Positions 12,250 to 26,804 are shown, counted from the first letter of the stretch. The stretch: 64,000 bases of DNA from Apostichopus japonicus (GCF_037975245.1 NC_092567.1:24475876-24539875); one strand, 5' to 3'. Made by a program: numbers and translations. The notes: a model not told the origin generated them from the letters alone.

Positions 12250-13340
12250 ATATTCCTCTTAGATTTAGCCAAAAGTTAATGTTCACCTGAATTATCCAGG
12301 TACAACACAGTCCATGTAAGTAGACCGCTCATAAACCTTTAACCCTGCAGATCATATATTTGTAGTACCTATATCCCTTTCGAAAGGATTCGTGATATCT
12401 CACTTTATACGCGACATCGTCATGTTGACAAAATAACAGTCGCAATGTAAGATGACTGGGAATGAATGTGGAACACTACTGCTGGTCGGTTTTGTATACC
12501 CAGTCGCTCCATCTTTGTTGAATTTGATTACAAAAGTACAAACTAGATCCTTAGTTGACTCGAGGGAGGAATATGCACTTATCTCATGGTTCAGTGAAAT
12601 TAGCGCAAAATTCATACGACCGAACGCAAACCAAAATTAGGAGAATGAAAAAAAAAAAGGGGGGGCGGGAGGGCGTTAGCAAACAGGTAGCCTGAAATAC
12701 GGTAAAATTCAACCACATATCTCTTTAAACAAAGATCACACTGACTAAGGATTTAAAATTGTAAGGTTGAGGGTAACCATTAAGAAAGGTGATGAGAAGA
12801 ACCTTAGGGCTAGAAGACGGACACACAGCGAAAGGGAAAATCATAATAATATTGTACCACCGCGACGATCAATCTCAGACGAAATTAGAAAATATCACAC
12901 TAAATAGACCAACCAGCTATAGAGTGCTAGACGAAGAGAACGAAAAAAAAATAATGATAATTACGGACGACCGGTCTTTGTACGACTTTCAAGAAAATCA
13001 TTTTAGACCTAAGTAGTAAAAGACAAGAAAAAATCGATAATAAAGATTAAGTTTTGTGAGGTTAAGTAATTGACATGATTGAAACAATATATGAATCATG
13101 TATACTGATGTTCATGCTGGATGACTGCTTAGTATTTTTTTTAAATTTATTATTATTATTATCATAATTATCATTATATATTTTTTGGTTTTACAGTTAG
13201 ACTGTTTTTATTTCATATTAAATTTCCCACTAATTATTTTGGAATTAACATAACGAAAAATGAGGAAACTCATATGAAATATAGATTACGTTGACAAAAA
13301 AACAATTATTTTGTGTTTTCGTGAGGTTATCATATTGAAA
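12250..13340. other. Non-coding stretch
   Basis: A frame of 75 codons at 12789-13016 has charged, low-complexity composition and no domain. A-run plus G-run near 12649-12668. No gene is supported. Confidence 0.6.
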
Positions 13341-13342
13341 TG

Positions 13343-13345
<3 letters not shown>

Positions 13346-13415
<70 letters not shown>
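13346..13415. repeat. (TA)n microsatellite, 70 bp
   Basis: Pure alternating A/T with no interruption. The nearby frames at 13340-13830 are extensions of this run into ordinary AT-rich DNA. Confidence 0.95.
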
Positions 13416-13418
<3 letters not shown>

Positions 13419-14054
13419 TTCATGAATTGAGGTTTGTGTTGGATGTTTGTTCTAAAATATTTTACAGTTCACAACTTTGTTTTTGTTTCATTTCTAATTT
13501 TGATTTTCTTGATTTCAATTTGGGACATCATAACAAATGTTATGGAAACTCATCTCAATGGAAAACATTTAAAATAAAATGAAAAACACAAAAAAAAAAC
13601 GATCGAAACATTATTGTGTTCTGTTCCCTTTTCTCTTGAAGCATTTTACTATAGAATTGTCAAGAGTTGTACACTTTCACACCGTTATTATTTTAAAATG
13701 TTTTAGCCCAAAATTGCTCACGCATGCGTGTACATTGCTTTGTTGGATATGGAACAGAGATGCTTATCATGTTGTGCTTTGTAACGTTTGCTTCCGCGTG
13801 CGTCTATGTGTATTCCATGCATCCTTTTGACAAAGCGAATAATAACATTGACAATTCCTGCGCGGGAATGAGACGAAAGTTATAAAGACTTGCAAAGAAA
13901 TAAATGTATTAACTTTATTTGATTGTGTTGAAGGGTAAGATATATAGCCAATACATCCCCGTGGACCCCCCAACCCCCTCCCTCCCTCCCACATACCCCC
14001 ACACTTGTATCTAATAATGCACGCTAAAAATGAAAACTTGATACCACACAAATG

Positions 14055-14225
14055 TATAGTTAAAATTATGGAAATTATAGGAACCCCTATATAATTTCAT
14101 TCAAGCACTCTTATATACCCCAAAACATATATTTCTTAATGGGGAGGTGTTACCCCTCTGGTTACACACCTCCCCAGGGAGGGGCATCATTCAACATTTG
14201 AACACCCCCCACCCCCACCCCCACC
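14055..14225. repeat. Low-copy interspersed repeat, copy 2
   Basis: Matches 3225-3420 (TATGGAAATTATAG, a C-rich block, ATTTCTTAATGGGG, AACACCCC). It contains a hairpin with stem GGGGAGGTGT at 14141-14150 pairing with 14166-14175. A CA run follows at 14224-14240. Confidence 0.5.
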
Positions 14226-15019
14226 CACACACACACACAAAGTTTAAGTCTGGCTATGGGCCTGTATACCATATACCATTAAACTGATGTTGAGGATACA
14301 TCATCTCTTACAAACAAAGATTATAATCGTTTTTTTTTTTGCTGATAATTTTAATAAAATAAGCAGCAAAATGTTTGTAGTTTCACTGTCTGTTTGTCTC
14401 TTGTTGTTGCTGTTGTATAGAATAATTATTTTTTTAAGTTCCTCTACTTATTGTTATTATATTCATTAATTATTAATTTACAATAATAATTGTACATGAC
14501 ACATTAACTTAGTACATACAGCATAATAATATGTAAACGCTTTGATTTTCTGTTTATAGAGAGACTAAATATAGGCCTATTTGTATTTTACTATTTTGTT
14601 TTTCAAATTGCAAACATAAATTTATAGAAGAAATCTCAAATATTATAGGCTCATTAAATTGTTCTATACACTGATAAATATAGTTTTTCATAGGTAACAT
14701 TAAAAGGTTATACAAATTATAATAATAGTAAAAAAAAAACACCTTTTCCAAATCCATAAAATATATTTTAATATAGGTCTTAAGAAGCTAAGTTGATATA
14801 CAGTTCATTCACCTGCTATAAAGAGCCAACGAATTTTAAAACCTTAGTCCAAATTATTTCTCACCAATAGTATACCATATACAGAAACACCTTCATATAC
14901 AAAAAAAAAAATGAAAACAGAGCAATTTAAAGAAAATAATAAAGCTTGGTAACTTGTCTATGCCTTTTGTGACAGAATTTTACGTAGCCAAATTTTCTTT
15001 TATTCTAATTATAAATGGC

Positions 15020-15140
15020 TTAAGCGCCGGTCGGAAATCCTCCTCTCTATATATATACCAAGGGTTTGGAATCTCCCTGGGATTAAACCTACTGGGTTCC
15101 CAGTAATTGAGTCTCTAATGATACCGTTTAACCACAATCA
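15020..15140 (-). mobile_element. Degenerate tRNA-derived SINE head
   Basis: On the minus strand a box-A-like TGTGGTTAAACGGT (15136-15123) and a box-B-like GGTTTAATCC (15088-15079) are spaced about as in a tRNA gene. AGACTCAA in between resembles a Leu-type anticodon loop. The downstream body ends with GGATTTCCGACCGGCG. Stems are too mismatched for a working tRNA, so a decayed SINE head is the best reading. No second copy was found in the window to confirm it. Confidence 0.4.
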
Positions 15141-15778
15141 TAGAAATACACCAAAAAATGATCATTAAAAATTCAACACTGTTCATGAGAATATTTCGCG
15201 TATTTGGGGAAATGTGGTTGAGAACTCATCAATATGGAGACATACGGACACCTATATATAACAATACACAATAACAGCAAACATCGCACTGAAGATGAGA
15301 TTGTAAAGTAATTTAACACTTTTTTTTTTGTGGTTGGTTGAATTTTGACAGAATCAGCCTATCAGGTGGTAACAATCTCGACTGTGAATCGGAAGGTAAG
15401 GAATTAACTGAAAACATATTTATATATACTCAATTCAACAGAAACTTGCATCATAAAAGATGCAATTCGGCCACACAAAAAAAAACAAACTTCAGTGTAT
15501 AGAAGAGCAAATCAATATACATAACATTAATAAATTTAAAAAATGGTTGAACATTAAAATTTGGTATTGTAAACAGAAGTGGATTAGAAGTGAAAAAAAA
15601 ATGTTTTTTGTCAGTTTTAAAATTTTTTAAAATTTGTAGATTTTTTTCTATTTTGATGGTAAATTGAAAACGATGATAATTTTGTGGGCTTATTTCGGTA
15701 CGTTATTAAAAACATAACATTAACGTTATATAGCTAAATTTAGCTTCGTAAATATCCAATGACATCATTCACAAAAGC

Positions 15779-15803
<25 letters not shown>
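15779..15803. repeat. (AT)n microsatellite, 25 bp
   Basis: Short pure AT run in AT-rich non-coding DNA. Confidence 0.9.
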
Positions 15804-15809
<6 letters not shown>

Positions 15810-15812
<3 letters not shown>

Positions 15813-18800
15813 CGAACCGTATAAAGATTTAAGTGTTAATGTCTCTCCTATTTCCCCAAGACACTCTAAATTTGAATAATGTGGAAAAGTTATGGGCATA
15901 ATTTAGTGAGCTTAAAATTAAATAGCCCCCTTTCATTCTCAGCTCAACCTCTAATAAGCCCAGCACACAATAAAAACTACCCCCTAGTTACATATTTTTG
16001 AATTCAACACCTTTTTAAGAAAAATTATCACACTTTACAGATTTTAAAATTATTCGTACCTTCTTATGGTGGCCTTGCTTACAATGTTAATAAAGCAAAA
16101 CAAAAAAGGGGAGGGGCGGGTGGGGGGGGGGGTGTGGGAACAAACTAACATTATATATCGTTAAAATCTTTCTTTGTGTAAAAACAAAGAGCAACTGAAT
16201 GTTAAATGAAGGGAAATACAGAAATAAACTCGCAGTAAAGTATCATTTTATGGTATTTTACCTCAATAATTCAAAATAATACAAAAAATAATTACATAAT
16301 ATCACCAGGGATAGATAAATATATACGTTGACATTTATCTTTCCATATGGTTCGAAAACACAATAGCTTCCGGGGAATGTTGGTAACCCGTGTTAAACAT
16401 CACCCAAGGAAATAGTCAGATTAGAAGAGAGAGGTTAAACCTCCTCCAATCTCTCAGTACGTAATTTGTTCGTACGTTGTTGATCAACTTCCATTTTTTC
16501 CTTCTCTCTCTCTCTTTTTACAACGCATGCAACAAGCTTGATTAACTCCCGATCATCTGCATCAAAGATTTCTGCTGATAGCGAGGTCTAAGGGCAAATT
16601 ATGCGCATGAGGGTAAAAATTATACGCTTGTCCGCTCTTACTTGGAAGTTTAAAGTCACAGAGAACGTAACGAGCGTTGGTAATCGAACTATCTTAATGT
16701 TTTCTTGGCTCACTAAATCTTTTCCACGCGAATCCATTGCTTGTAGAATGCTAATTTTGGAACCAACCAGAAAGAGTCTCAACGGTGCTTCAAGTTTAAC
16801 ATCGCCGAAGCAACCCAAAAAAAAAGAAGGAAAAAAAAAGAAGAATTTAACGGGTGGGTGAACGCACAGAAGTAATAAACGATCCCCTTACTCCACTTTA
16901 TTCTGAATATACAATAGGACTGTTTGGTAAAAAAAAAATACACACATAAAAACAAATGCAGGTAAAGACCATTATTAGTTTCTCCTGTTTATTTTCTTTC
17001 TTAAAAAATACTTCTTTTTCCTATCTCCTTAATTTCCCTATTCTTTCTTTCCTTTCTTTATTTCTTTCTTTCTCTATCTATCTCTCTCTCTCTCACTTTT
17101 TATCTCCCTTTCTTCCTGCCGGCGTCAAAGTCTGACTCGGGAAAGTTTTAACTAAATTTGCCGGGAGGATCTTCTTCGGAAAAAAGATTTTAAGCACTTG
17201 AAACACAACTCGACGGTGCTAAAATATCGTTAAAATGGTGGCTTTATTTCCTCGTGTATATGTAACTAGCAAATGACATTCACTTTTTTAGGTCCTTGTT
17301 ATCGATTCCGCTTTGAAAGATTTCAAAAAGCCAATGGACAAGTTTAAAAGCTTAATTGCGTGACAATAGGAATAAAGGCTTACATGGTGAAAGAGAAAGG
17401 AAGCCAATGCTACAAAAAGAAAGAAAAAGAGAGAGAGAAAACAAGCCAAAAAAGAAAAAAAAAATAGGAAATAAGAAGAAAATGAAAGAAAGGGTTAAAA
17501 CAAAATGAGAATGCCTTATCCAAATGATGACTTTACCGCATGTAACAGAAATTGTCCTTCAACTTGTATTAACAACGTTAAAAAATAAGGATTTATTAGG
17601 CTATAGATTTTTGCTACTCTTTAGGGACCAGCGATCTTGGCTAGAGATAATAAAACGGGGGAGTGCTGATGAGGGGGGTACCCACGTGACAAATATCGCC
17701 TCAGTCTTGAAGGAAAACTTCGTAAAATAAGATGACGCATGGTTTCTTTTCATGTTTGAGGTTGTGCGTATGTGTTCTAATTTTTCCATTAATCTTGTCG
17801 GACAAAAAGAAGTTAAATACATCATAACCAGATCAATATAAAATTAGTCACAATTTTTACTTTTTTATTTTATTTTTTATTTTTTGGGGTTTGTCGTCTT
17901 TTTGCTCCAACTAAGGTAATGAAATTGTCAAAATTAAAAAAAAAGATATCTCACAAAACAAAAGAAAAAGGATGAAAACTAAATAGATTGAAAGGATAGT
18001 TTACTGGTCAATTAATTTTTTGAAGGACGAAAGTAGAACAAAACTGGAAAATGTCACAGGTATTTTTTTCCCTATGTGAACTTGAAAGCACACAAGTATG
18101 ATATCATATATAGTCATACACATTGATAACATCATATTTCACTTCCCTCTAGTTGTCAATCTGCGTTTTGACCTTTCAAAACTATCAAATTTGCAAATCG
18201 TCGGTGTAAGATATTCATATATCTCTATTTTGAAGCAGAGATTAGGATGCAAATGTTAATGGAAAAGTTTGTCATGCATTGTTTATCCATTGGGAACTTT
18301 TACAAGTTCTGATGGACAAAGATAACTAGGTGGCCACTTTTATTTTCTGTGATGCAACCGGGCAAAATTGTCTACCAAATCGGGTGAAAAAAAACGCGAA
18401 ATACTAATTTGCTGTAAGTTTAATGACAATTGAACTGGGGTGTACATATTGGCAGGATTTATGTGGTCGGGTATCTCCTAGTTAGAACATTATGAAGTGA
18501 AAAATGATAAAAAAAAAAAAAATCCTATTGTTTTTAACGACGCGTAGGTCTACATGCACCCTTCAATGAGTCGGAATGAACAAAATATAATGGTTGACGT
18601 TAATGTTCGTTCGGGGACATTATCAATTATCAACTATTTTTTCTCTTGTTAGGGCCATTACAAAGCTCTCCCTCCTGCACATCCACCCCTCCCCCCCCCC
18701 CAAAAAAAAGTTGCCAAATTTGTCATTTTTGGAGTTAAACACGCCAAAGTAGCAACAGATTGTCTTTAAATGTATCTCAAATCAAATATACAGATGTCAA

Positions 18801-20015
18801 GGTGCTATACAGGTAGGGAAAATGCAAAATGAACTCACAAATTACCGACTTAAATTCAAATTGACTTGTTGCTTTGTTTATTTCCCATGGCAACAAAGAC
18901 TTACAGTACTGTTACTTTAATCGTATTGATTAATTTTTCAAACTGTGATCATCTTTTTTTTATTGTCACTTAAAGTGGAAGTGTGTTTTCGTAATATTAA
19001 GGCTGTAGACATTTATTGAAAGCTACTGATAAACAAGAGCAAATTTAAATTGCGTAAATTAACCATCAATATATTTTTTTTACCATCCTCAATTAGTCGA
19101 ACAGTTTTCCCGAAACCGTCACACTTTAGCCTTGTCGAAATATGTACACACTTTATCTCGGAGACGCTGCTTAACTGCTATTCAGTTTTAAGTTTGTGTT
19201 ATCAATCACGTGGGAAAATGGCAAGAAGGACTCCTCCCACATTTTGAGAGGAAGATAAGACGAACGCAAATTCAAGTGCAATAGCGTCCTCTATTCTTAA
19301 CTACTTTTATCCTCGCATTGTTCACTTCAAGTTTGTTTGGAATTATTCGTTTTAATGGTTCAATATGATATTTATAAACTGCAAAAGTTGTTGAATAGGT
19401 GTGACGTCACCATGTAGATATTGAATGGTTTTGCAGTTACAACCACGTGACCACTGAGGTCATAATATGTTGTGACGTTAAAGAAAGGACAACTAATCAA
19501 AGGCGACATTTCAATTTTCAATGAATAAAAAAAGAAAAACACATCATGATTCGAACTGCGCATGTCAGGTCAGGTGACATAAACACTAACGCGAACCACG
19601 TGACCTCGTTTGTACTAGCAGTACAATGCACATACTTGTGTAACTGCCGCGTTCCTCAAAAACCAGGAAGTAAAATCGTAAATGATGAAGCCTACCTAAA
19701 TTCAAAATTAATGAAATTCCATTTGTCATGAAATTTGGAGTGATTCGGTCAATTTTGAAACATTCTGGCGTATACTAGAACTGTAGTGCACACAATACCC
19801 TGTCAGGGTGATACTTTCATGATACGAGTGAATGTGCTACAACTAGTGTACCAGTACAAGTGCAATAAGTACAAGGCTAAAAGCGAGAGAATGAGTACTC
19901 AGAGAACGAGTACTCAGTCTTACACTGCCCTCTATATACTTAATTATCTAACTGCTCTGATATTGTGTACGTGTGGGCGAGTAGGAGAACATGAACAGTT
20001 TGCAAGACTACGATA
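15810..20015. other. Non-coding stretch with simple repeats
   Basis: Holds a G-rich tract at 16108-16140, a CT-rich stretch at 17040-17115, a GA/A-rich stretch at 17395-17500 and C11 at about 18691-18701. Between 19207 and 19605 there are three CACGTG E-boxes and one TGACGTCA (19402-19409). The C(A)CCACGTGAC context at 19441-19450 and 19594-19603 is nearly the same. No gene is supported. Confidence 0.6.
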
Positions 20016-20019
20016 ACGG

Positions 20020-20095
20020 ACACCCCCTCTCCCTTCCCTCCCCTCCCTTCCCCTTCCCTCCCCTCTCCCATCCCTCCGCCTCCCTTCCCCTTTTT
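20020..20095. repeat. Polypyrimidine tract (CCCTT/CCCTC)n
   Basis: About 75 bases of almost only C and T on the + strand, built from CCCTTCC and CCCTCC units. The minus strand is a G-rich purine tract able to form G-quadruplex or triplex structures. Confidence 0.85.
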
Positions 20096-21650
20096 GGCTT
20101 GTATGTGGGTTGTTTCAGGTACTAATTCACTCTGCGCATGCGCAGAACGTTAGAATTATGAAAGGATATATTGTGACATTTTGAGGTTATTTTAGTATAA
20201 CTGAATGAAAGAATGTAATCAACGGTGAGTAGACATCGTTTTAATCACTCAAAGAACATAAAGCACAACTTTCTTCTTTGTAAATGTGTCACAATATAAT
20301 TTGTTGACGGATTTCATGAAGCACCGGCACAAACGAACATCTGCCTCTTCTTAATACTTATGTCTTAATTTCTTGGTAAAATCTAATAACTTCAGATTAT
20401 TTGCGAAAAAGTACCTGCAACATGATGCTTCAATCTTTTTCTTCTTACAGTTATACTTTTGATTTGTTTAATTTGTTACCAAATATAGTCTCAAGAAATT
20501 TATCCTCGCGTAGTCCGACTTTTGTTCGACAAAAACAGGCTTATATATATTATTCTCATCACAAACTATTTCTGGAGGCAAATGATTTAACAAACCCGAC
20601 ACTACCCTTGATCAATTTCATGAGCAGGCCAATTGTCTCCATTCTTAAACAACTTCCGTTTAAACACAACAAACATGGGCTTAAAAATCCCTTCGAATAA
20701 TATCCTCGAGGAGTAATAATATGTAACAGTCGAGCTTTTTCTTATTATTATTATGATTTCGGTTTTTTCGGTACAGAATGTAACTTATTACTTAACTTTG
20801 ACTAATATTACAACGACTGGCTACTTAGCTGAATAGCTGGTGTTTTTTTATTCTCTCTCTCCCCCTCTCTTTCAAAAGAATTGAAAGTAACTTTCGCAGT
20901 TCCAAAAAAAAAAAGAAAAAAAATGGTCGTTGCTTCTAATTATACACGGCCAGAGGCTTATCCCTTTTTGTTTCAATTCAATAGTTTTCATCAATTAATT
21001 TTACTTTCAATATCAGAATGCCATCGACAACTATACATCACACGCGACAACACCAGGCAGGGTTTTTTTTTCCTTTTGGGAAAATTATTGGTGAAAAGTC
21101 TCATATTATTGTCAAAACGCTAAAAAACTTTTTTATCTGTCGGTTCCCAGCCGCGGTTTTAACCGGGGCCCGCCGGGCGTAATTTTTCGCTAGAATACGC
21201 CTCAAATTGTTACAAACTGTTTGGGCTAAATTCGCCATATTTGGTTAAAATCCTCACATTAACGTAACGAAGCAGTTGATTTTTCGAGGGGATAAAAGCT
21301 ATTAAGGTTAGAGGGTACATAAGGGAGCTTCTTTTAGGGGGTTCCCTGGAATATAAGTAAAAGAGATGGAAGCTTTTTCTCTTCTCTCCTCTCTCTTTTA
21401 TTTTTGAATTTATAAAAAAAAACGTTTGTCGTGTTCTACAATACAGTATCCGATGTCGTAACAAGAGCGAGTGTTAAACAATAATTGGATTGTATCTTCA
21501 GGGGAAGAAATTAGCCAAAATATACAGTCAAATCTAACAAGACGTCAATTAAGAAGAAGAAGAAATAAAAGGGTTTTCATGAAGACAAGAGATGAACAGA
21601 TCACATTCAACACCAAAGGAAATAATGTTTGCGTCACAAACCGCAAACAG

Positions 21651-21916
<266 letters not shown>

Positions 21917-22293
21917 ACACTTATGTTTCATCAGCTGAAGTTTTGGTTACACATTTTTTGCCCTTCTTCCTTCTTGTAAAAGATGTCTGATATATTATAT
22001 AGTATTATCCTGTCTCTATATAGAATACTATAATGCTTCACAACTTTTCAAGCTAAAACGTGTCTGGCATGTATTTTCACGAGAACTCAATGACTTCTGT
22101 GTTATGTTTATTCCTTTTGTAACAGTAATGCTAGGTAATTTATATGGATTTATTGGTTTGGGTATATTATGATGAAACGTTTAGTCTTGCGATGAAACTT
22201 TCTCTCAAATATGATTATTTAAATATATAAAGCATATTTACGAAGCATTCACGTATCAAATAGTCGATACATTTTGTCCCGTTTTTCCAGTTT

Positions 22294-22460
22294 AGAACAA
22301 GTTTAGAAGTTTCATATAACCAATAACCTTTGTCACTTTTTCCTTTGGCAATATAATTTTTCTTCATATTTATTTGTAGAACAAGTTTAGAAGTTTGATA
22401 TAACCACTAACCTTTGTAACTTTTTCTTTTGACAATATAAATCTAATTTTTTTCATATTT
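22294..22460. repeat. Tandem duplication, 84-bp unit, two copies
   Basis: Both units begin AGAACAAGTTTAGAAGTTT (22294 and 22378), followed by ATATAACCA-TAACCTTTGT and CAATATAA and ending in TCTTCATATTTAT-like sequence. They differ by a few substitutions and a small indel. Non-coding. Confidence 0.85.
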
Positions 22461-22464
22461 ATAT

Positions 22465-23480
22465 TTGAAAATTTATCATCCGTGCTGTTTTTTCCCAAAG
22501 GTTCCCCCCCCCCCCCCGCCCTTACACCGCACACACAGAAAAAAAACCCGGAACTTTCAAACTTTGGTGACCTGTCATAAGAAAGTGACAACTATAAGAA
22601 TCACTTAAAAGATAATTATTCTTTTGAATCAAACTTTGCCAAATGGAACGATCAAGCAATTTTGTCAGCGGACTGTTTATTCAGTATATTTAGTGGTCAA
22701 GTGGTCAAAGAATTTTGAAAAATATGAATTAATTATTTAGTTAGTAGGTTTTCTTTATTGTGAGTGCAATAATTATGTGAATAACGAAGCCGTCTTCGTT
22801 TCACATCAGTGTAGTAGCATCAGTATGAAAGGTCGAGTCTATAGTTACCCGATAACAAGCTATTGGGATGAATGGCCTAATCTCTAGTTTACACAGTACC
22901 GCATCCTTTAGATAAAATACACTATTTGCCTCCCACAGCCCCCCCCTCACCCCGGACTCCTCGCACTTGACTGGGTAGGGGGGGGGGCGTTAGACAGGGT
23001 CGTGTCAACATATTATCCACTATCTATAAGTACATCGTTGTGTTATTTTAACAGATATAATAGTTTAAGCAAATTTGTTGAGATATTTAAAGGACGTTCG
23101 CGCGTTTTGTTTTTCTTTTGGTTTAGTGAACTTGTTCAAGTCTTCAAGTTATAACCTCTATAAATTTGCAATTCAAAATGTATTATCAAACTTTGACGTA
23201 CGTATTGTTTGAACGTACATTGGGTCTCTTGACATCGTGACAATATTTTGCGGCAAATGATAACTCATATTCAAATTCTGAATTTTCGATTAGCCATAAT
23301 CCTAAGTTTACAATATTCATGCATTTTCATGAAAATACAATAACATGTAGTAATGCTCACAATAAAAGCAAACAGACGTCATTGCGGAAATGAGCTTACT
23401 TTTGGTCAATTAGTTCGACTCAGTTTTGATTTCGTTCATTGTTTTTACGACCTATCGAAATAAGGTCTGCGATGCCATTT
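22465..23480. other. Non-coding stretch
   Basis: C15 run at about 22504-22517 and a C-rich/G-rich pair at 22940-22990. The rest is plain AT-rich DNA. Confidence 0.6.
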
Positions 23481-23494
23481 GTAGTATTATGCGT

Positions 23495-23795
23495 GACCAT
23501 TGGCTAGGTTTTGCACACGTCGTACTACTGTTATTAGTCTGCTAGTCACCTCGACGATCAGCTGTTTCTACAAGCAAGGAGAGCGTTCGTTGGTACTGAA
23601 TATGCATGAACAACGCGTTCTCTCATTGGCTTGTTTAAATCAAGAGGCGTGGCATAACAGAATACATGAATGAAATCTGTCTTCAGTGGATACATTTTTG
23701 GATAATTTCGATCATTAATTTTTTCATAAAGTTAAACGCTAAATTTGGCAAAATTCGCTTGGTGAAACCTCATTTTTCATGGTTCGTCAGGTAAG
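23495..23795 (+). promoter_or_regulatory. Possible promoter and 5' exon
   Basis: Two inverted CCAAT boxes (ATTGG at 23499-23503 and 23625-23629), a KLF/SP-like GGCGTGG at 23646-23652 and an octamer-like ATATGCAT at 23600-23607 lie upstream of ATGGTTCGTCAG at 23779-23790. That is followed at once by a good splice donor, GTAAGC. CpG looks less depleted here than in its surroundings. This would give a four-codon first coding exon (Met-Val-Arg-Gln). The ATG context is weak (T at -3), and no downstream exon was found, so this may be chance. Confidence 0.22.
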
Positions 23796-24649
23796 CAGCT
23801 TAAACGAAGTTCCATGTTTTGAAAATGAACCGTTTCATCATTTTATGTATTTCCTTTTTCGAACGAACAGAATCATTTTAAACAACGACAAAAATACAGA
23901 AGACATGTTTATAAATTGAAAGTGTAATAACGATATTTATCATAGGCTATACGTACAACGGTTGTATATATGTTGTAATGGTTTATCTTCAGGGTCCTCA
24001 ACCATTCCCTGTTTAAACTGGAATATTACCCTTATATTTTAATTAAGGTCTTATATGATGTGACTTTTGCAGTTTTTTGAGATTCTTGAAGAAGAATGAT
24101 GTGACGTTTTTTTTTTCTTCAGAAAATGGAGAATTATCAGGTTAGATGTTCTTATAAAATAAAATAAAAATTACTTTCAAACAGACGTCCTGATTGGTTG
24201 TGAAATATTTCAAAATTTACCATATATGTATAGATAGATAGATATACTTCGCAAAATGGGGATTTGATAAATCAGTTCCTATCAGACCATTAAAATAATA
24301 CTCGATGTTTAATTGTGCTGTCAGCCGAAGAAAGTGTGACACATTCTAAACATCCTGGTGAAACTTAAGTCAATTCCTGTTCTTTCGTTTTTTTGCAGTC
24401 GATACGATTTTTTTTTGTACCAAAAGTGAACTTGGCTGCAAGCCAAGGTGAGAGATTTACAATGACTGAAACTGTTTTGTTTTTCTCCACGACTTGCTTG
24501 CAGTCTTAATTTCTCTACATTAAACTTTGTGCTTCATTTATTTATTGCGAACTCCAAATGTTCATAAGGTTAAGTTGGAACTCTGCTATAAGGACGAAAC
24601 AATTAAGTCAAGAAAAACAGAAAAAAACAATAACAAAACATTTTTTTTG

Positions 24650-24790
24650 ACAGTGTACATCTGTGACGTCACACCTGTTTGCTTCAAGTTCACTGTTAGT
24701 ACTTAAAACGACAACTATTTCAGTTATGAAAAGATCGACAGTGGTCAAGACGTAGGACTTGAATGCAAATTTTACCCGGAAAAGCTAAAA
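24650..24790 (+). repeat. Interspersed repeat family B, copy 2
   Basis: Carries ATCTGTGACGTCACACCTGT, TTGCTTCAAGT and GACTTGAATGCAAATTTTAC in the order seen at 12100-12245. It includes a TGACGTCA octamer at 24664-24671. Confidence 0.5.
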
Positions 24791-25899
24791 AGTACGTTTC
24801 TCTTTCTCCAGTTAAAAAATATATATTTACTCCTGCATTGTCCTTTTCATAGAGTAAGTCATGTTTTCTTTTCAATATCATTTTCTTATTACTTTCCAGA
24901 AAGATTATCACTTAAAAACACTTTCACTTGGCACATATGAGGGTCATCTTTTGAAAACAAATTAGGGACTGAAAGTCGAATGATTAATAACATAAAAACG
25001 CGAGTATATAGGGCTAAACAGACGTAACACATTGAAGTCTCTGTGATCTAAAATAACAGGTTTACAACGCATTACAACTATGTCAAGGTCGACGGGAAAT
25101 TCAATGTCCAGCCGTAAAACACCATCTTGACGGTAGCAGAAGCTAAATCAACATGTTTTGACAGAATTACTAGATTTGGTAAAGATAAGATAATCATTGA
25201 CAATTGAAACGGACCTGAACAGTGAAATCCGATGTAAATACAGACATTTTACCCACTTAACAACGCGACACACAATGTCAACAAAAAGGTCGGAAGGAAA
25301 CTTTCAAGAAGCACGTGACCAGATTCTCATGGCTTCTATCAGTTAGAACTGTTAAAGGCGGGTACCCGTCAATCAGCTAAAACTGATGTGTGTTATTATT
25401 TCTTGACTAGTCTTACATTATATGATCAGTTGCTTTACTGAGAAGGACTTGAAAGTAGAAATACTAAACACACAATCCTACGCATAATGATTGAATGACC
25501 TAACCAGACTATACTTAAGGTTTCGCCAATAATTTCGTTCATATTTTAAGAGATAGTAGATGACATTTTACTGCAAAACGCTTCAATTCTGCAATTTGAA
25601 CCATCATTACAAATGATAATTTCTAGTCAAACGTATGGAGAGTTGCTTAGACTCTTTTTGAAATTTTTTGAAATTGTCTTTAAAAAATGACTTCGTCATT
25701 TAGTAATGTTGCCACAGTGGCATCTGCTGACAGGTAACGCGTGTTACGGTTTTACAACAGACTTCAGTTTATTCTGATTAACGGTTGTCTCTTATTCACA
25801 GTACAAACTGATCAAGCCATGTACATTGGGCGCACACCAAGACACACACCCAACCATCAAGATTGATTTATGGGATAGAGCTAGCTGCCAGGAACGACT

Positions 25900-26050
25900 A
25901 CTCCAAATAAAAAGCAAAGATAATTCAAATTATTTGCGAGATATCACAGATTTAACATCCGTTCGTTTAACACAAGGCCGGAGACTTGATCAAGTCTAAA
26001 TATGACGTCATCGAGTCATTAAGTGCTATTTAAATATTTTGCATTATAAT
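25900..26050 (+). repeat. Interspersed repeat family A, partial head
   Basis: Contains GAGATATCACAGATTTAACA, AAGGCCGGAGACTTGATCAA, GTCTAAATATGACGTCATCG and AGTCATTAAG. It matches the central head segment of the copies at 10165 and 59414. A CRE octamer lies at 26003-26010. Confidence 0.6.
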
Positions 26051-26804
26051 TCATAGTGAGGTTTATTTGCTAATAATACCTTACAAATATGAAACGACAG
26101 AAGAAAAAAGTTTCAAGGTTTAAGCTTCAATAGAAAAGAATGCCCACGTGAGCACGTGACTGTTTTGCATACACGAATCGGGAGGAAGATGTTATTCTTC
26201 GTTAAACTGGTAGATCTAAAACAAGTACCAGCTAATTGCACCATGAAGGGGTTAGAATGAAGTAAATATATTTAAAATTGATTCTTAGGGAGCAATGCAC
26301 TATATTTAGTTTGTATAAATCTTGTGCGAAGTGGAAACATGGAAGCGATCCGTGGCATACTCACATACACGCACACACACACAAATCAAAATGAGAGAGT
26401 CAAGTATACTTTCATTCGGAGAAATGACCTCACAAAATGAAATGTTCGAAGCTTTGTCACCTCTTTGTTTCTCTTCATCTGCTTAATTAGTTTGTACTTT
26501 GATTACTCATGGATATAATGGGTGTTCATTCTGTGAATTTTGGTGGACCTTTCGAAATCGACAAATCTTTGGTAATAATAAATAGGCTTCGTTTTGCCAG
26601 GAATTTACTCATACTGTCGGTTCGATTAAAATTAATATTGATGTGACACCCCTAAAACTAAACATCGAACATTTAGAAACTATAACATTAATTATTTCGC
26701 TTATTATAGTTAGGGGAAAGAAATGTCAAAGTAAGACAACCCCCCCTCCCTCCCATACCCCTCCCCCATTTTTCGAACCCCCAAAGAAATCTATATTGGA
26801 CAAG

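Noticed and set aside
21146-21180. Very GC-rich patch resembling rRNA
   Set aside because: Only about 35 bp, with no extended match to conserved rRNA segments that I know.
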